From: Carallia brachiata
Taxonomy: Eukaryota; Streptophyta; Magnoliopsida; Malpighiales; Rhizophoraceae
Reading direction: 5' to 3'
Assembly (NCBI GenBank): GCA_021464245.1
Contig: JADCRB010000162.1
Coordinates: 221,476-285,475 of the forward strand
Length of the DNA stretch: 64,000 nucleotides
Under the pieces are notes generated by a model that was not told the DNA's origin, made no database searches, and saw only the letters and a program-made list of their open reading frames with translations. This document shows, one piece after another, positions 15,333 through 29,707 of the stretch (positions are counted from its first letter, which is position 1; each line of letters starts with the position of its first letter). The translations under genes were made by a program, and so were the position numbers.

Positions 15333-17150
15333 AGAGGGGATGGCACTCCATCCATGCTTATGGAAATGGACATAGGAAAAGTTCTCAGAGCCTACTTATC
15401 TTTGAAATATCTCTATCTCAGATTGAAGGGTCATTAAACATTGGACAAATTGGAATACTGTGATGAGAATCAGTATTATTTCATAGTGGCCACTCCTTTT
15501 CCTGTATATTTACTCACTATATTTTTCTGATATTGCTTGTTCACAACACTTTTCTTTCTCCATGATCGGAGGAATCCTGCTTTAGAGTTAAAATGAATTC
15601 AGTCCGAGGCATTCCTGCATAAAGTATGGTAAACGAGAAGTATCTCATTGTTGTCTACATCGGCAGGCAACCGAAAAATAAACAGAAGAACTTAATGGGT
15701 TCTGCTTTAGATAGATTGCCTGCATGGTTGTGAATATTGCCTTGATGTTTATGCTGATATAAACTATGTTCAAAAATTATTATAAATTATATGTTCAAAA
15801 ATTACTAAATTTATTTAAAATATTTAAATTACATATAATAAATATAATATTTATTTCACAGTTGCATCTGTGTTTTAATTTTTTAAGAATTCATGTGTCC
15901 CCACAACTGTGCGGAGTATGTGTCGTTATCTCCCTGTCCATGCATGGCAAGTGAAGGAGATTTTATAGAATGATGCCTTGACTTTATTAACAGAAATATT
16001 CTTACTCCCACGTCTCTCAAAAGTCAAAACAATCCCCTCCCAGATTCTTCACAATCGGAGGATAGCGCAGTTTTAGGACAGCTGACAGCTTATGCAGCGA
16101 AAGACTTCTCCACCACTTCAATGGAGGAAAGAAGTATTGAGAGTAAGGAACAAAAAGGAATATTTACACAAAAAAAAATAAAAAATATTTGTTAAACACG
16201 AGTTAGACGCACACCATTGGATTGTAAAACATGTGTTGCATTAAAAAAAATAGATAAATTATTAGATATTATTAAATTAACTATATATTTTTTATATATC
16301 TTATTAAATATACCTACACAGTCTGTAATATCTGACTTTTTGGCATTCATCAAAAGAATATCACGTGATTTAACCAAAAAGAGACACTCACCATTACGTT
16401 CTCACGTGTTCTCCCTTAAAGTTAAGGGACCTATTATTCTGCTATCACAATTGCTCCACAGAGACCCTAAAATTTGCTACCAAAAATGGAAATAGTTGGA
16501 AATGATGCAACTCAAAATCTTAACTGAGACTTCATTCAATAAGACAAACACTACAGACAGCAGCCCTATTAATCAAGCAACAAGAACTAATTTACAGGTC
16601 AATCGAAGCCCTCAAACCTGTGTAGCAAAATTTGGTTAGCTCAATCCCAAATATAAGGTGGGTGTGACACCAAATGGAGGGGTCAAAAAGGAAATAGTTG
16701 AACTTGGAGAAGTCCAAAATGTTGCAGAAGCTATTGATGCAACCAAATGGGACTTCAACTCAACATTAGGGCATACAGTAATTTTCTTAACAAAATGACA
16801 TCAATCCTCAAATTCATCAAATCTACAGCTCGTGGTAGCTGTTTAACACATTGAAACCTATCATTTCTCAGTCTCCCTCCAGCACTGGTTAAACGAATCC
16901 TTGAATTTTCTGGTTTATTTTCTTTTGAAATTGTAGCTGTTTCAAGTAACTCAAGGTCCCATAACAGGAAGAGAAGTAGCAGAGAAGAGGGTAAGCGTAA
17001 TTTACAGTAACAGAGTTGACCTGAAGAAAAACAAGAACTACACCTTACTACTGTACATCAATCTTACGTGACGGCAACATCCAACTCATTGAAGTGGACG
17101 ACAGTTCCCAACGCCATTTATGGGCGAGTCTTGTAGCCTGACAAACTGGA
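15333..17150. other. 3' UTRs of two converging genes and a short AT-rich spacer
   Basis: Glycolate oxidase (from the left) and CUL4 (from the right) converge here. 15333-15750 is probably the glycolate oxidase 3' UTR and about 16500-17150 the CUL4 3' UTR, judging by base composition. 15760-16480 is AT-rich spacer including a copy of the ATAAATTATTAGATATTATT core. No other gene is seen. Confidence 0.5.
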
Positions 17151-20100
17151 TTATGCCAAGTAATTGTATACTTGAGGGTTGTTCTTGTCCCGCTCCAGGT
17201 ACTCCCTGTCGATTAGGCTTTCTATCCTTTTCTTCAAATCGGCAGGCTTTATGGGAAACTTGAGCTGTTCACCCACAAGAAAAACACAGGTTTTACATAA
17301 GCACTGATCAATTCATCCCCATGTCTTTCAAAGAAATGAGTTTGCCACCACATTTAATCCCACCCAATACCCATGCCATGAACCTAGTATTCTAATCATT
17401 CTACTGTACTATACTGCAGGAAAGAGGTTAGGACATCACTGATATAATATGGCATCATGAGATTTAGGAGATATGTGACCTGAGACATCAGGCAGCTTAG
17501 ATTAGCAAAAACAATGGGAGCACATTTACCTGTTGGAACAGTTCAGTTATGAGAAGTGTGTGACTTAGCACTTTCCTCGTCTTCATTATCCGAACAATAG
17601 CAGCATCAACCTGCAAGCATTACACCGTATCACTAACATTTTATCCGGGTACTCCAAGAATTTTTAGAAAGATTATGCTGACAAATAAAAACAAATGGTG
17701 AAATTTTACTCAAGTAGAAGTGAACCTGGTATTGACGGTCTTGAAACACCCTCTCAGTGGTGCTTGTGTTCTCCTCTACAGTTTCTTTCATCTGGATTGC
17801 ATTGACCTGTATCCCAAATAAGTGTTAGATTAAGCGTCCAAAGCATGACCGAGCAGAAAGAGCAAACAGGCCAACCACAATATTAAGGAGTATAGTTCAG
17901 TTTCATAAAACAGTATGACTAAGGGTTATTAAAAACTTGATCGCAGTCACATCTATGCAAACTTGACACATTGGACCGACGTGAAAATACAGAGATTTAC
18001 CTTTATACGATAAAGAGGAGCAGTAAATCCTTCATTAAACACAAATTCATCATCATCCTCCACATCCCTTCCTTTGGGCAACTGAAAAAACGAGTCCATG
18101 ATTAAAAGGGAATGATAAAGAAAATATCCACAGGTTGAAGCACAATCTCATTTTCAACCTCTACTTTTCAGTTCTACATTGCAATTCATATCCTCATGAG
18201 AACGTGCACAAATGACCTGACCAGATGAAACTAGAAAATATATCTTGGTCTTAGCTAGTAAATTTTTCCAAAAAGAATATGTGTCTAAAAAACACAGAAC
18301 AAAATTGCACATTATCAAATACTAAGCGAAACATTGTTTATTAGGATCATCTTCTAGCTGTTCGTTTTATCTCTTACTATGATACAAAAAACTGATAAAG
18401 CCAATACAAACGTATACCAATTTTATGAACAAAAGTTCTCACAAGTCAGACCCACAAATCAGAGCAATGCAATTTACCATCACGCACCTTTTGTAGGACA
18501 CGAACTTTTCCGCATGCCAAAGACTGCAAAGTTCTTCTCAGTTCTTTGTCCTCTATACCAGTGGCATCCTTGATATCTTGAAAGCTAAGCTTTTGGGCAT
18601 CATTAAACAGCATCAGCACAACAGTCTGGAGTACAAGATATAAAAACAAAACCATCAGAACATATCCCTTTTGCAGTTAGGGAGAATAAAACAAAGAAAT
18701 TAGCAGTTAAACGAACTAGAAAGTAATGCACAAAAGACCAATGACCAACCTGAAACAGAGAAACAGCCAGCTCCTTTTTACCTTTAGGAAATTCAGCTTT
18801 CAGGACACAATAACCCAGTGAATTTTGCCACATTAGGCGCCTACCACTGTACTTGCTTAAGTAGAACTCTTTAAAAATATCCTGCAACAATCGCAAGATA
18901 AAATAAGGCAATTTTTTGCAACTACATTCTTATAATGAATTAAAGCCTCCAGCTTGTCCTAACCTGATACACATTCAGCTCATGAGGAAGCCTAACATCC
19001 ATGGGTGGATACGTGGGCCAATACCTGTAGAAACCAACAAAAAACGTGAATTAAACTTTAGTCTGAATACAGTAGTTATGAACATAAGATCTACTTGGAA
19101 CTTAGAAACTTGGGATCTATCTTACCCTGTTGTTAAGACATGGACACTCATTTCAATCCCTGAAGGAAGTTTTGTCCTTGCCTGAGATGATTGTTTAAAA
19201 GACTCATTTATCTCCTTTGATAGTTCAATATCCTGGAATTAAGTCACCGGGTCAATTTCATTAACTGACATTTATGCAGAGAGAGAGAGAGAGAGACAGA
19301 TGTGTTAGGATCTAATGGAGCTACCTAGAAATATCTAGAATCTGAATTCCAGTTGGCCATAGAAGACATTCAAAGCAGTATGTAATTCCACACAGTTGTG
19401 TTTCAATAAACAAAAAGGGCAAAAAATGGTAAAGCAGATGTCAAATTGCTAAAGTATGCTCCAATTCATACAGGTAATCTGCATATGGTATGAGTAAAAT
19501 TCTTTTATTAAGAGTACATGCCTCAGGTTGCTATCAATTTTAGTAGAATTCTAGTCTTAAAACTACATGCCTAGACTGATATCAATTTTTAACGCTGACC
19601 ACTGCTAATACGAATGTTCAATTGTTTAACAAGTTCAGTGCAGTCCATGAAAAAGATTTTACAGTACATCCATTAGCAACATGCCAATAACTTGAACAAA
19701 AGAAGACCCATAGGGTTTGATTTTTACAAGTTGGTAAAACTTGGCCAACACTAGCATTAGGTCAGGATAGGAGGAAACGACGCCTTGCAATAAGGGAGTG
19801 GTACATACATAGTACCAACAGAAAGATAAACAAATTTATGAAACACGGCAATAAACTATCATTAATATGAAGCATCAAAATATATTATAGACCCATAACA
19901 ACTCCTGAACACAAACATAGACATGCAAACACACACACTGTCGTCCACACCTTAAACATCCCCTCAAGTTTGTTAGTAAACTGGCTGCCACACTCGGTCT
20001 TCAGCTGCAGGAACAACAGACACTTGTTAACATAAATCACAGAGGGAAAGAATTTAGCAAACTGTCAAATATAAAGCACTTAACCTTAGATATCATAGAT

Positions 20101-23100
20101 TTCTCTGCATCAATAGAAGCACTTTTTCCCAATAAAAGCCTTTTCGCAAGATCCTTCTTATAGAATGCTTCAAACACATCTTTGCCCTTCATAAACCAAA
20201 AAAAAAAACAAAAAGGAAGAAGAAGAGGCATATCCCTCAGCTATCATTTTGCTTTAGCAGACCAGGAGATGAAACAATAATATACATGCATATGGTGCAA
20301 CACTGAAAACACTGATTTGATCTAAAACACAAGAGTGTTACCTGAATAAACCTAAATAGAACCAAAACTTTATCAAGTGTACCCTCCAACTCCTCTTCGG
20401 AAGTACCCTTGTTTCCAGCACGAAGCTTCTCATCCAAAAACTTAGCAATCAGCTCCGCTGGCCGGTTCTATGCACGAGAGAACAAAATCAAACTCTCCGT
20501 TCAACAAGCTCAGTAATAACACAATGAAATCAGAAAATACAAGTCATCTATGGTATTGGAAGATCAAAGACCATATACAAAGATTAGTGACATGCTCTGG
20601 CCTGAATTCAGTAGCTACTGCACAAAGCAAATATATCCAAGAGAAGGTCCACTAACCTGACGAAGATTAATTAGATGTTCAAATGCATCCTTTATGGTAT
20701 TGGAAAATGCTTCATTCTTGGAAAAGCTTTCATCCCATATTTTGTCCAAGGAGGCTTTAAATTCTAACAAAGATGAGACCATATCCTTATCTTTCTCTTC
20801 GTCCATGACAATGCCCTGTCCAGTTCTTCGAATGTACAAGTTAAGTGCCTGTCTCAGTGATTCAAGAGCATTCACTCTGGAGAACAGTGAGTACATCCTG
20901 CACAGGTCCTCAATTCGGTGCCCATCCATCAGCATCATAAACCCCTGGATAGAAAGAGAATCATATTGTAATTTACTCCAAACAGATGTATTGCACAGAA
21001 AAAAGCAGAACCGATAACTAATACCCATGTGCACCTTATCAAGAATTGCAGATATATGCCGTTCAAGAAGTTGCCTTTCCGCAGTCGCTATTAGTGCTTT
21101 TCGAGTACATGCGTCAAGGTAGATTAAGCATCTTTCGTGCTCTTCATGCAACCTTACCTAAAAAAAACACCCACTTTTTAAGATTAAACATATTACAAAA
21201 ATAACACGGTTACACTTTACTGCCGACAAATCAACAAGAAAGAAAATACACCTCCACATGTTTTAAGTAATCAGGAACATCTGATTGCTGCATGTACTTC
21301 ATTCCTTCAGCAGCATAAAATTCAGATGTACGCTCAAGGAATGGTCTTTCAAAGCTTTCTGAATAAATTCCTAAAGCAGTAAACATCTTCAAAAGATGAT
21401 TAAGTAGAGTCCTATCAACTGCTTCACCCAACCTGCATGAGTAAAAAAAGGACCCTGAATTTTCCAGATGCAAATCAATGATAATACATCCCAATGATCT
21501 GAAGACATGAAAATTTTCAAAACAAAACTATGAGAAATCAACATATGTAATGACATGTTTCAATTTCTCCTTAGCTTGCGTGTAACTAATACCTGCAAAA
21601 CAAAACTTTATCAACTCTATTGGATTTATAAAATATGACCAGCCAGGTATCCACATTGTCGAAAAGATAATGGCCAAAATATAGGGAGGTATCCAATATA
21701 TGCTGGGGACGTACACCTAAAACCATAGCAAAGGACCTAGGGTAGTTCTATTCTAGTTATCATAAAATACGAAATCTACAATCAAAAAACACAAAGCATT
21801 ACTTTCAGACCAAACCTGTAAACAGCTAGTTTATGACAACATCCTTTATAGCAAGTCTCAACATACTGCTGAAGTGCTGTCATTAAGTGCTTCAAAGCCC
21901 CTTTTAACACCATTAGCTCATTTATAAACTTAATTTCACTAAACACAAATTCAGAATATTTGCATCACTAAATTAAATAAGCAAAGTAACTTATAACTTC
22001 ATATTCTTAACATTCAAGGGGTGTAGAAATCATATTTTTAGCAGCCAATACAACCAAACAAAAGAAGTTTGTAGCAGTTATTTTAAGTAAGACATTTTTG
22101 CACGTGAAAGATTTTCAAGCGAGGCAGCGGCACTGCATTGACCGATTAAACTGAAACCAGATCGGTGATTAATATGAGGTGGTAGGGGTCCCATTTTCAT
22201 AGAAATGAATCCTTCGCATAAAAAAAAAAAAATTCCAATGCAGCATCAAGCAAAATAAATAGACTCAGGCGACAAAACCATATAGTATGGATCCCAATTG
22301 CATTTTGACAAGCGTGAATGCATTTAACCCTTTGAAATAACTAATCCTGCCCACAGCATTACAACATAAGTTCACGTTACTAATTTTAGGATTGATGGAA
22401 ATAACTGTAATCAACATAAGTTCATAAACTTTCTAATAAAAGCCCTTTTAGTGCGCTTGGAAGCACATTAAAAGTCTCTCATAACTCTTTCTAGTGCCCC
22501 TTTTGTAGGGGGTTCAAATGTAACCAATGGACCTTCCTAGACATGTGCACCACCTTACACCTTAGTAACATGTGCCAATATGTTTTGATTTATCAACACC
22601 TTCCTCCTCTAACTACCCGTTTGAGTTAACAATTGGAAAATTTTTGATCACTTTGAATTGGATCTTTACAAACATTGTATGTTTACCTTTAACAACTCTT
22701 TCGTAGCCAACATCACATCAGTCCATTCCCCAGGATCTCTTTCTTAGCTCGTTCTGTTACCTACATTAGTACTCAAGTCTCCTAAGATCTCTCACTCTCT
22801 GTATCCATCTCTACCTCATTCCCTTATCCTAGACCATTACCTGTAAATGACAACCTCTATCCTCCCACTTAATATAACAAGATGTCAAGAACCCAGCAAT
22901 ATACCTAAAGTTACAAATCCACAAAAAGTAAGTGAAAATAGCTATTAAGATCCAATTCAGCCTAAATATTAACTCTGGTAGATCACTATACTATACTTTT
23001 AGTAATGATTGACTAGCTAGTAGTCAATCATTGACCACAGACTGGTCAAAGGCCTAAGGACTACACTGTAACAAGTTTAGGCTCTTCCACGTTCAAAAGT

Positions 23101-25211
23101 TTTAAGAGATACAAAAGTTTACAAATATAATTAGCATCCATAACAGCATAATCAATCATGATAAACACTAATTAAGGACCTAAATCAAAATTTTATGCGT
23201 CGCATCTGAGTTTTTTTAGATGTAACATGCATGTAAAGAAAGCGTCTTTAAGCACCCAAGTTCTAACAGGATGCTGATATCAAACACTTATGTTGAAAGT
23301 AGTCTACACCCTAGGTCTCGTGTTGAAAGATACAAGTTCTGCATAGACGAGGCCTGCACACTTGCCTCCTTATGGTAGTTCTCATTTCTACTCGTTCTTT
23401 GGAGTTACTAAAATACAACCATGCACCGAAAGACATCTACAACTGGATTCAAAGATGCATGAATCTATTATAAATGAAAAGCAAGAAAACTTAAATAAGC
23501 TTAACAAATTTATTGATTTTTTTTCATTATGTAATACCTCTCCCTCTCAATCATTCGCAAAAGGCCAGTGACTGTTTTGTGCTCAACTTCAGGAGACAAA
23601 GAAAGATGTTTGCGAAAAAGCTGCAAGCCCATGTCCCATAAGGAACGCACACTGGGGCTCTGTTTCACATATGTTCGATCTAGATACAAAGCTATACCAC
23701 GAATCATTAGCATCTGGTTGCAAAAATCCTGCCAGCATCTCTCAACAAGGGATAAAAATACCACCAAATCTGGGCTTTGACCGACTAAAGACTGCAATGC
23801 TGCAGCTATGTGCGCTTCACACTCCTTTTCAATCCGTAGATAAAGATTTCCCCCCATCTTGTGCAGGCATAGATCATTAACAGCCTACAAAAAGGCACAA
23901 TTGTTTTAACAAGAAGATAAAAGAAGAGATTCACATGAGAAAACAGCTATTCTATTAATAGGTTAAAAAGTGAAGAGAGAGAGACAGAGAGAGAGAGAGT
24001 CATGTCCACCTGATAAAGCAGCTCCAAGTTACAAGAATCTGGTTGTTTAAGGAAGATAGCTTTAATTGCTGACTGCAGCTTTGCCCAAGTGTCCTCCTCA
24101 AAATTTGTAGGGAGTGTTGGTTTAGCTTCATATAACACCACACACACGCTCAGTTTTTTAATCCACTTGTTGAGCGAAAAGAAGGTAAAATATTGCATTC
24201 ACAGCACAAAGGATTCCACACTTCAGACATTTTCATGATGTAACAAGCATCTTTAACAAAATATCATGACATGAAACCAGATGTAGTGCCAATAAACACA
24301 GACCGAACTAAGAGCAACGTCAGCAAAATGCTGGCAAAAGCATCTACGTACAATGCTACTTGAGCAATTCTAATCAACAGCATAGTCAGCATAATAAAAG
24401 ATACACACGGCATGTAACAAAAACTCAACCAAGACCATCGTGAATCCTTGACACCGAGACAAGGAACACATAGAAGTGAAACATTAGCCAAACAGGTTAT
24501 GCTGCCAGCGACAAAAGATCCAAAAATGAAATCAATCCTAAGCTTTGGTAAAAAATTTAACATCTAAATCAAGCACCGAAAAAATACTCAATTAAGAGCC
24601 CAATTCACTCTCAAGATGAAATCAAGTAGCCATTTCAACTAATACCCAAATCCAAAATCCAATGGGATTTTTATAATTCACACCCAAAATCACATAAAAC
24701 ATCAGCTCAATTACACATCTACAACCAATACCGACGAAATGGTAAGAAACAAAGCAAAACCCTTGATTGATTAAATCAAAATAAACTCAAAAACCCATGA
24801 AGAAAAATCGAATTACGATTGAAATTCGATTAAAAAAATAATTGATTTTGTACCTTTGACGAGCTTGATAACGAGCTTCTTAGCCGGCTGTGGAGGAGTA
24901 GCCTTTTTGCGGGACAAGTTGGCCGCGGTGGGCGAAGAAGAGCGGTCTTCGAGCTTGGGATCGTCGTCAAGAGCCATGGCGGAGGGGTCAAAGACGACGC
25001 TGTCATCGGCGGCGGCGGCCGAGGCCGGGGATAAGTGGTGGAGGCCGTTTTTGTTGTCGAGAGGAGAGCAGGCGGATAGTGCCTGGGACTTGGCTTTCTT
25101 CATGATGGGCAAGTTGACGTCCGAGGAGGAGGAGGCGGCGGCGGCAACGGCGGAGGAGGAGGAGCTGGAGGTGGCAGCGGCAGCGGCAGTGCGTTTGGTG
25201 GGGAGAGACAT
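17151..25211 (-). CDS. CUL4: Cullin-4, scaffold of CRL4 ubiquitin ligases (17 exons, 829 aa)
   Basis: CUL4 bridges DDB1-DCAF substrate receptors and RBX1 in nuclear E3 ligases, including the light-signalling COP/DET complexes of plants. Coding exons (minus): 24854-25211, 24010-24125, 23538-23884, 21252-21432, 21035-21157, 20657-20944, 20342-20467, 20085-20186, 19951-20004, 19126-19232, 18964-19024, 18750-18881, 18488-18625, 18001-18081, 17726-17806, 17530-17610, 17151-17264. Frame holds across all. Residues 1-120 are low complexity (Ala/Ser runs), then cullin repeats, the cullin homology region ([23 protein letters not shown]) and the C-terminal neddylation domain. Lys775 in [11 protein letters not shown] is the expected NEDD8 site, and the end is YNYLA. 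It is longer than Arabidopsis CUL4 (792 aa) mainly because of the Ala/Ser-rich N-terminus. The largest intron is 21433-23537. Identification is very secure. Confidence 0.95.
23968..23999. repeat. (GA)n tract in a CUL4 intron
   Basis: GAGAGAGAGACAGAGAGAGA-type repeat just downstream (on the minus strand) of the second CUL4 exon. A similar short GA run lies at 19278-19297. Confidence 0.7.
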
Positions 25212-25259
25212 TAACGAGAAGACTGATCTCTATGAGGGCATTGTCTGATTTTTAATAAA

Positions 25260-28200
25260 CCAAACAAAGCTGAAATTTTGCCAAGGAATTACAAAATAAG
25301 GAGAGAGAAATGAGTAGATATGTATGTATTAGATTCAAACAAATCTTCCAGCTTAACAGTTAGATTAAAAAGAAAACAACCATACAAATAAATTATCATA
25401 TATTATTAAATAAAATTTTTATAATTGTATGGTTACTTAAATAAAATTTTATAATTATATTTTTTAAAATTTTTAGAAGAACTATAACCTATAAGTATGG
25501 TGTATATATCTTTATTACTTTAAATTTTTTTTTTTTTTTTGGTTGATCAACCATAATTTACGTCAACTTTTTTCCCCCTCCGGACAAGGCAGTCATTCAT
25601 TGCCAGTAGGTATATTAATCTGGTTAAATTTGGGTGTACTCCACTTAATACATTGATTAATTTAGGTTTAATGACAAAAGATATTGAAATTTTCATTACT
25701 TGAATGCAAAAAAAATTGAAATTTAAAGTATTTTTATTATTGACTTATTTCAAGAGATGAGAAGTAATATTGTAAACTGATGATGTAAGTTTTCTAGTCG
25801 AAATTGTTAATTAGAATGAATTAACTAATTTTAATGCTATATTGTTAAGTTTTTGAATTTGCTATAGGCAATGTTTTTAAAAGATTGACTATGTTAAAAG
25901 TAAATTAATTCAGTAATATTGTCACGTCTTTTCACTTAAAGAAATCTTAGAGATTATAATTTTATTGGGACATATATAAAAATAAAGTAAAATAAATCGT
26001 TAAATATTTAACTTTTATAAAAAAAAATTGTATGTTTAGTTGTGTCCCATAAAAAAGGAATTAAATAATTATATTCTTACACTTGTTACGATTTGCGAGA
26101 TAGTTTTTGATGGATTTTCAAGATAAAATCATATTAATCAAAAATTTATGTGAATATCATATTTCAATTATGGGAAGAATATGCGTAGTTTATTGAAAAT
26201 AAAATAATTACCTTATGTATTTCATTTTGAATCATGAACTTTCTATTAATCAATTATACAAACGCTACCTTCGTTGCTTAGATTAAAATTGAAGGAAAAA
26301 AAAAAGGACATTTTGAAAATATAATTATTATTATCTTCTTTTCTTACAATATAAAAAATATATTTTTTACTCAATTTTCTTTCATTCCATTTCCACATTA
26401 TCCAAATAACCTATGAAATTTTTTTTTTCTTTTTTCTTTTCATTCAAATGGAAAAGCATAGGTAGTATTTTATAGCCTTACCCAGTGAGGATTGTATTGA
26501 AACTGCATAGTAGATCGAACTTTTATTCTAAATTTATGAAAAAGTAAATTCTATGGTAAAATTTTTTTTTTTTTTTTGCATTTACTTTCTTTGTAATTTT
26601 TTCTTCTTTGTGTGGACCAATTTTTTTTTCTTTTTCATTTGTCAAAGAAAATAAGAAAATGAAAGTGATGGATAACAGTTCCGTTAGAGAGCATAATTAC
26701 GTTATATCTCGCACTGGGTCATACATAAGTTTATCCCCATTGTATGCACCGATAGTATTTAAATCTAAGACTTTAACCTAACAATATTAAATACGTTATC
26801 GCTAAATCTCAATAATTAGTGATTTTTTTTTTATTCGGTATAATTTTTTTACTTTGTATTAATTTTTCTTCTTATTATTATTTTTGGCCCAGTTTGAGAC
26901 GTTGTCCTTAAAACTAAAGGCCTGTTTTGCAGCTTTTGATCCCGTTAAATTAGTGGACTTCCTTTATACCACGTCGGAGCTCATGATGGGGGATCTTCAT
27001 TTATTGGGTTTAAGGTCCAAGTCCAAACTTCCATTGAAGGCAAAAACGGGCAACCCCAAAATTACCCGAAAATGGCCTAAACCCAATACAACTTGATTTG
27101 GGTTGCTGAGATGATTCTTTTTTTTTTATTTGTTGGATCCTCAGTTGGATTCTTTTTTTTTTTTATTGCTGAGATGATTCTTTTTGGGTTTTAGTGTCAG
27201 TAGGTGCTATTTTGGGACTATCATCTATTTGTGTGGTTAAATTTATGCCTTTCTTGATACGAGTTTTATTGTAACAATTCGGATTGTTCGCGTAATAGAG
27301 ATGAGATCTAATGTTCCATGGTAAGATCGTCGAAGTACCACTCTTATTTTCCCATGTTTTTCACCAAAAAAAAAAAAAAAAGAATCAAAACTCATTCAAG
27401 ATGACTTTAACAATTTTGGTTATGAAAAATGGTTAATCTCCCATAAGTCTAATTAGCTTTGCCAAGGTATGACCCCTCGAACCACAATGCTGCCATTCAG
27501 TTTGATTTGTAATTTCACAATTGAAACTCTTCATACGATGTCGTAGGATCATTTCTTTGTTTTTTTTTTTTTTTGATAATAATAAAAAAAGTAAGAGTGA
27601 GACTTTACAATGCTAATAAGGAATATCATATTAAAATTATATGCACTACAAGGTAAGTTAATCTGTTTACAGTAAATACCTGAGGGAACAAATCCTGAAC
27701 TGTCCAACAAGTATTATTAAATCATTTATAATTTTGCAAGAATAGACGTATACTTAACTCTACTGAATACTTTAATGATAATTTAAACTCATGATATTGT
27801 AATACTAGTGAAATCTCCTAACTATTAAGGTCAAAACGAATGGTGATGTTATAATATTATTTTTCAGAAGAAAGTAAACTTTTATTACCTAACAGATGTC
27901 ACAATCCTTTTTTGTCAAAAAGATGATAAGTATCATAGCACTACTTTAATTAAAAACTATATATAAAAAAGCTCAACCGCATATTGTATTTTAAGTTATG
28001 TTAAATTAATTATATCAGTTTATTTTACGGTAAAATATTTATTACCTTTTTTTGTCTAAATTTAATTATTTAATAATTCAATATTATTTTAATTACACTT
28101 TAATCTCACCTAAAAAAAAAAAAGTGATATAAAGTATTTCTCAAAATAAAAATTGTTAAAATGAATGTAATCTTACCCTTCCATTCATAAAGAAACCATC

Positions 28201-28929
28201 TCCACAACTCTGACAAACGAGTTACAAGTTACAACAAGCAACTCTAACATTGCTGAGGTAGAGCCGCACTTGCAAAAATATTTTAGATTTGTAAGCACGC
28301 ATTTACCAATTAGCGTTCATTAATGCGAAGTGTTTACATTATTTGAAACTTCGCTAGCAATAAAAAGGATTAGCCATCGATCCATACAACATACAAGAGA
28401 ATTGACTAATGTAATCCAATTAATTACCGAACATAAGACATAAAAGGGGACAATCATGCTGCCCTCGTTCTTCACGTGCATTAACTGGACACCGGAAAAA
28501 GCGTGAGAGCAGACGTCAACAATCTGCAAAGAATGCTTCAAATTTCAAATTATTTAATTTAAAGAGGCTTCATTTGTCAAGAACATTCAGCTTTGTCTTG
28601 CTGATTTGACAACTCTCCTAGGCTACTAATGTATACCAGTCAAGATTTTTAGTTTTAAATGTTGAATTTATTGGTAATTTTTTGTTTAGATTCGTTGAAG
28701 TAACCTTTTTTTTTTGTGTTAAAGGAAAAAATAAGTACGATAATCCACAATTTTACTATAAAAAAATTTCATTTTATTCATTACACAAAATAAATGATCT
28801 AAACTATCTATACTAAATAGCCAAGCTAGTAAATCTCGGTCACCCAATAAATATTATCAAACTATTCGAAACCCTATAAATACAATGTGCGTTTCTCCAC
28901 CTATTGCCTTGATTAAGATCTTAACCTAA
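25260..28929. other. Intergenic region, no gene seen
   Basis: The CUL4 promoter should lie at its left end. The rest is AT-rich with many homopolymer runs. A 20-base direct repeat (TTGCTGAGATGATTCTTTTT) starts near 27102 and again near 27167. The section 26885-27110 has more even base composition and a short open frame on the plus strand, but nothing recognisable is encoded. Confidence 0.5.
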
Positions 28930-29167
28930 TACTTTGTTTGGATTGCAGGAAAGGAAATGAAACAGAAAGAGAATAAAAAATAGTACAGTAATAATAATGT
29001 TATGATTGAGAAAAATTAATAATTAAAAAATTATGAAAAAGAAAATAAATAGTAATTTATGAGAGAAAAAATAAAAATTAATTATTTATATTAATAAAAA
29101 ACTAAATAAAAAATAATTTTTTATTATTTTCTTTTCCTATCATTTCTTATGCTTTTCAAACAAAACA
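28930..29167. mobile_element. Tourist/PIF-Harbinger-like MITE with TAA duplication (238 bp)
   Basis: The left end TACTTTGTTTGGATTGCAGG is mirrored by the right end, reversed TGTTTTGTTTGAAAAGCATA. Both are followed by GGAAA/ATGAAA-type words. The element is flanked by TAA at 28927-28929 and 29168-29170. The interior is A/T-rich without coding capacity. A TWA target and GTTTGG ends fit the Tourist group; the superfamily call is inference. Confidence 0.65.
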
Positions 29168-29193
29168 TAATGATAGTCACGAAGTCTTTTAAC

Positions 29194-29707
29194 TAATGTT
29201 GTTAAAACCGGCTCGGACCGGCCTGTCCGACCGGTTCAATCAGTGACCGGCCAAAGGTCCGGGCCGGTTTATGGTTACAGTTACCCCTTAACTCGGACCG
29301 GTCAAAATCGGTTTGAACCGGTCAAAACCGGTGAAAATCGGTCAAAAACCGAACCCGGTTCAACCGGTTCAAACCGGGTATAAAAGTTTTATAAATTATA
29401 ATTTGATCTCAATGTTTATTTAAATTATAATTTGAGTTTTAAATTTAATTAAAATTTTTAATTTAGTCCTAAATTTATCAAACTTTCAATTTAGTCTTAA
29501 ATTTATCAAAATTTTCAATTTAATGTTTAAAAATTAAAAAAATAATATTTAATAATCATGTATAAGTATTATTTTTTTAAATTATTTTTATAAATATATA
29601 TATATTAATAAATACCGGTTCAAATACCGATTCGACCGGTTGAACAGGTTGAACCTTGACCCACTAATATTTTCGGTTCGATGACCGGTCCAATTCTGAC
29701 AACCTTA
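29194..29707. mobile_element. CCGG-rich non-autonomous element, 8-bp target duplication (514 bp)
   Basis: The ends are TAATGTTGTTAAAACCGG (left) and CCAATTCTGACAACCTTA (right), inverted to one another. A perfect CTTTTAAC lies on each side (29186-29193, 29708-29715). The subterminal parts carry many GGACCGG, CCGGTTCAACCGG and AAAACCGG words. The A/T middle closely parallels that of the next element (ATTTAGTCCTAAATTTAT). No coding capacity. Confidence 0.85.

Noticed and set aside
24856..25248. 130-codon plus-strand open frame over the first CUL4 exon
   Set aside because: Mirror frame of the GC-rich Ala/Ser-coding exon; the minus strand is clearly the real gene.
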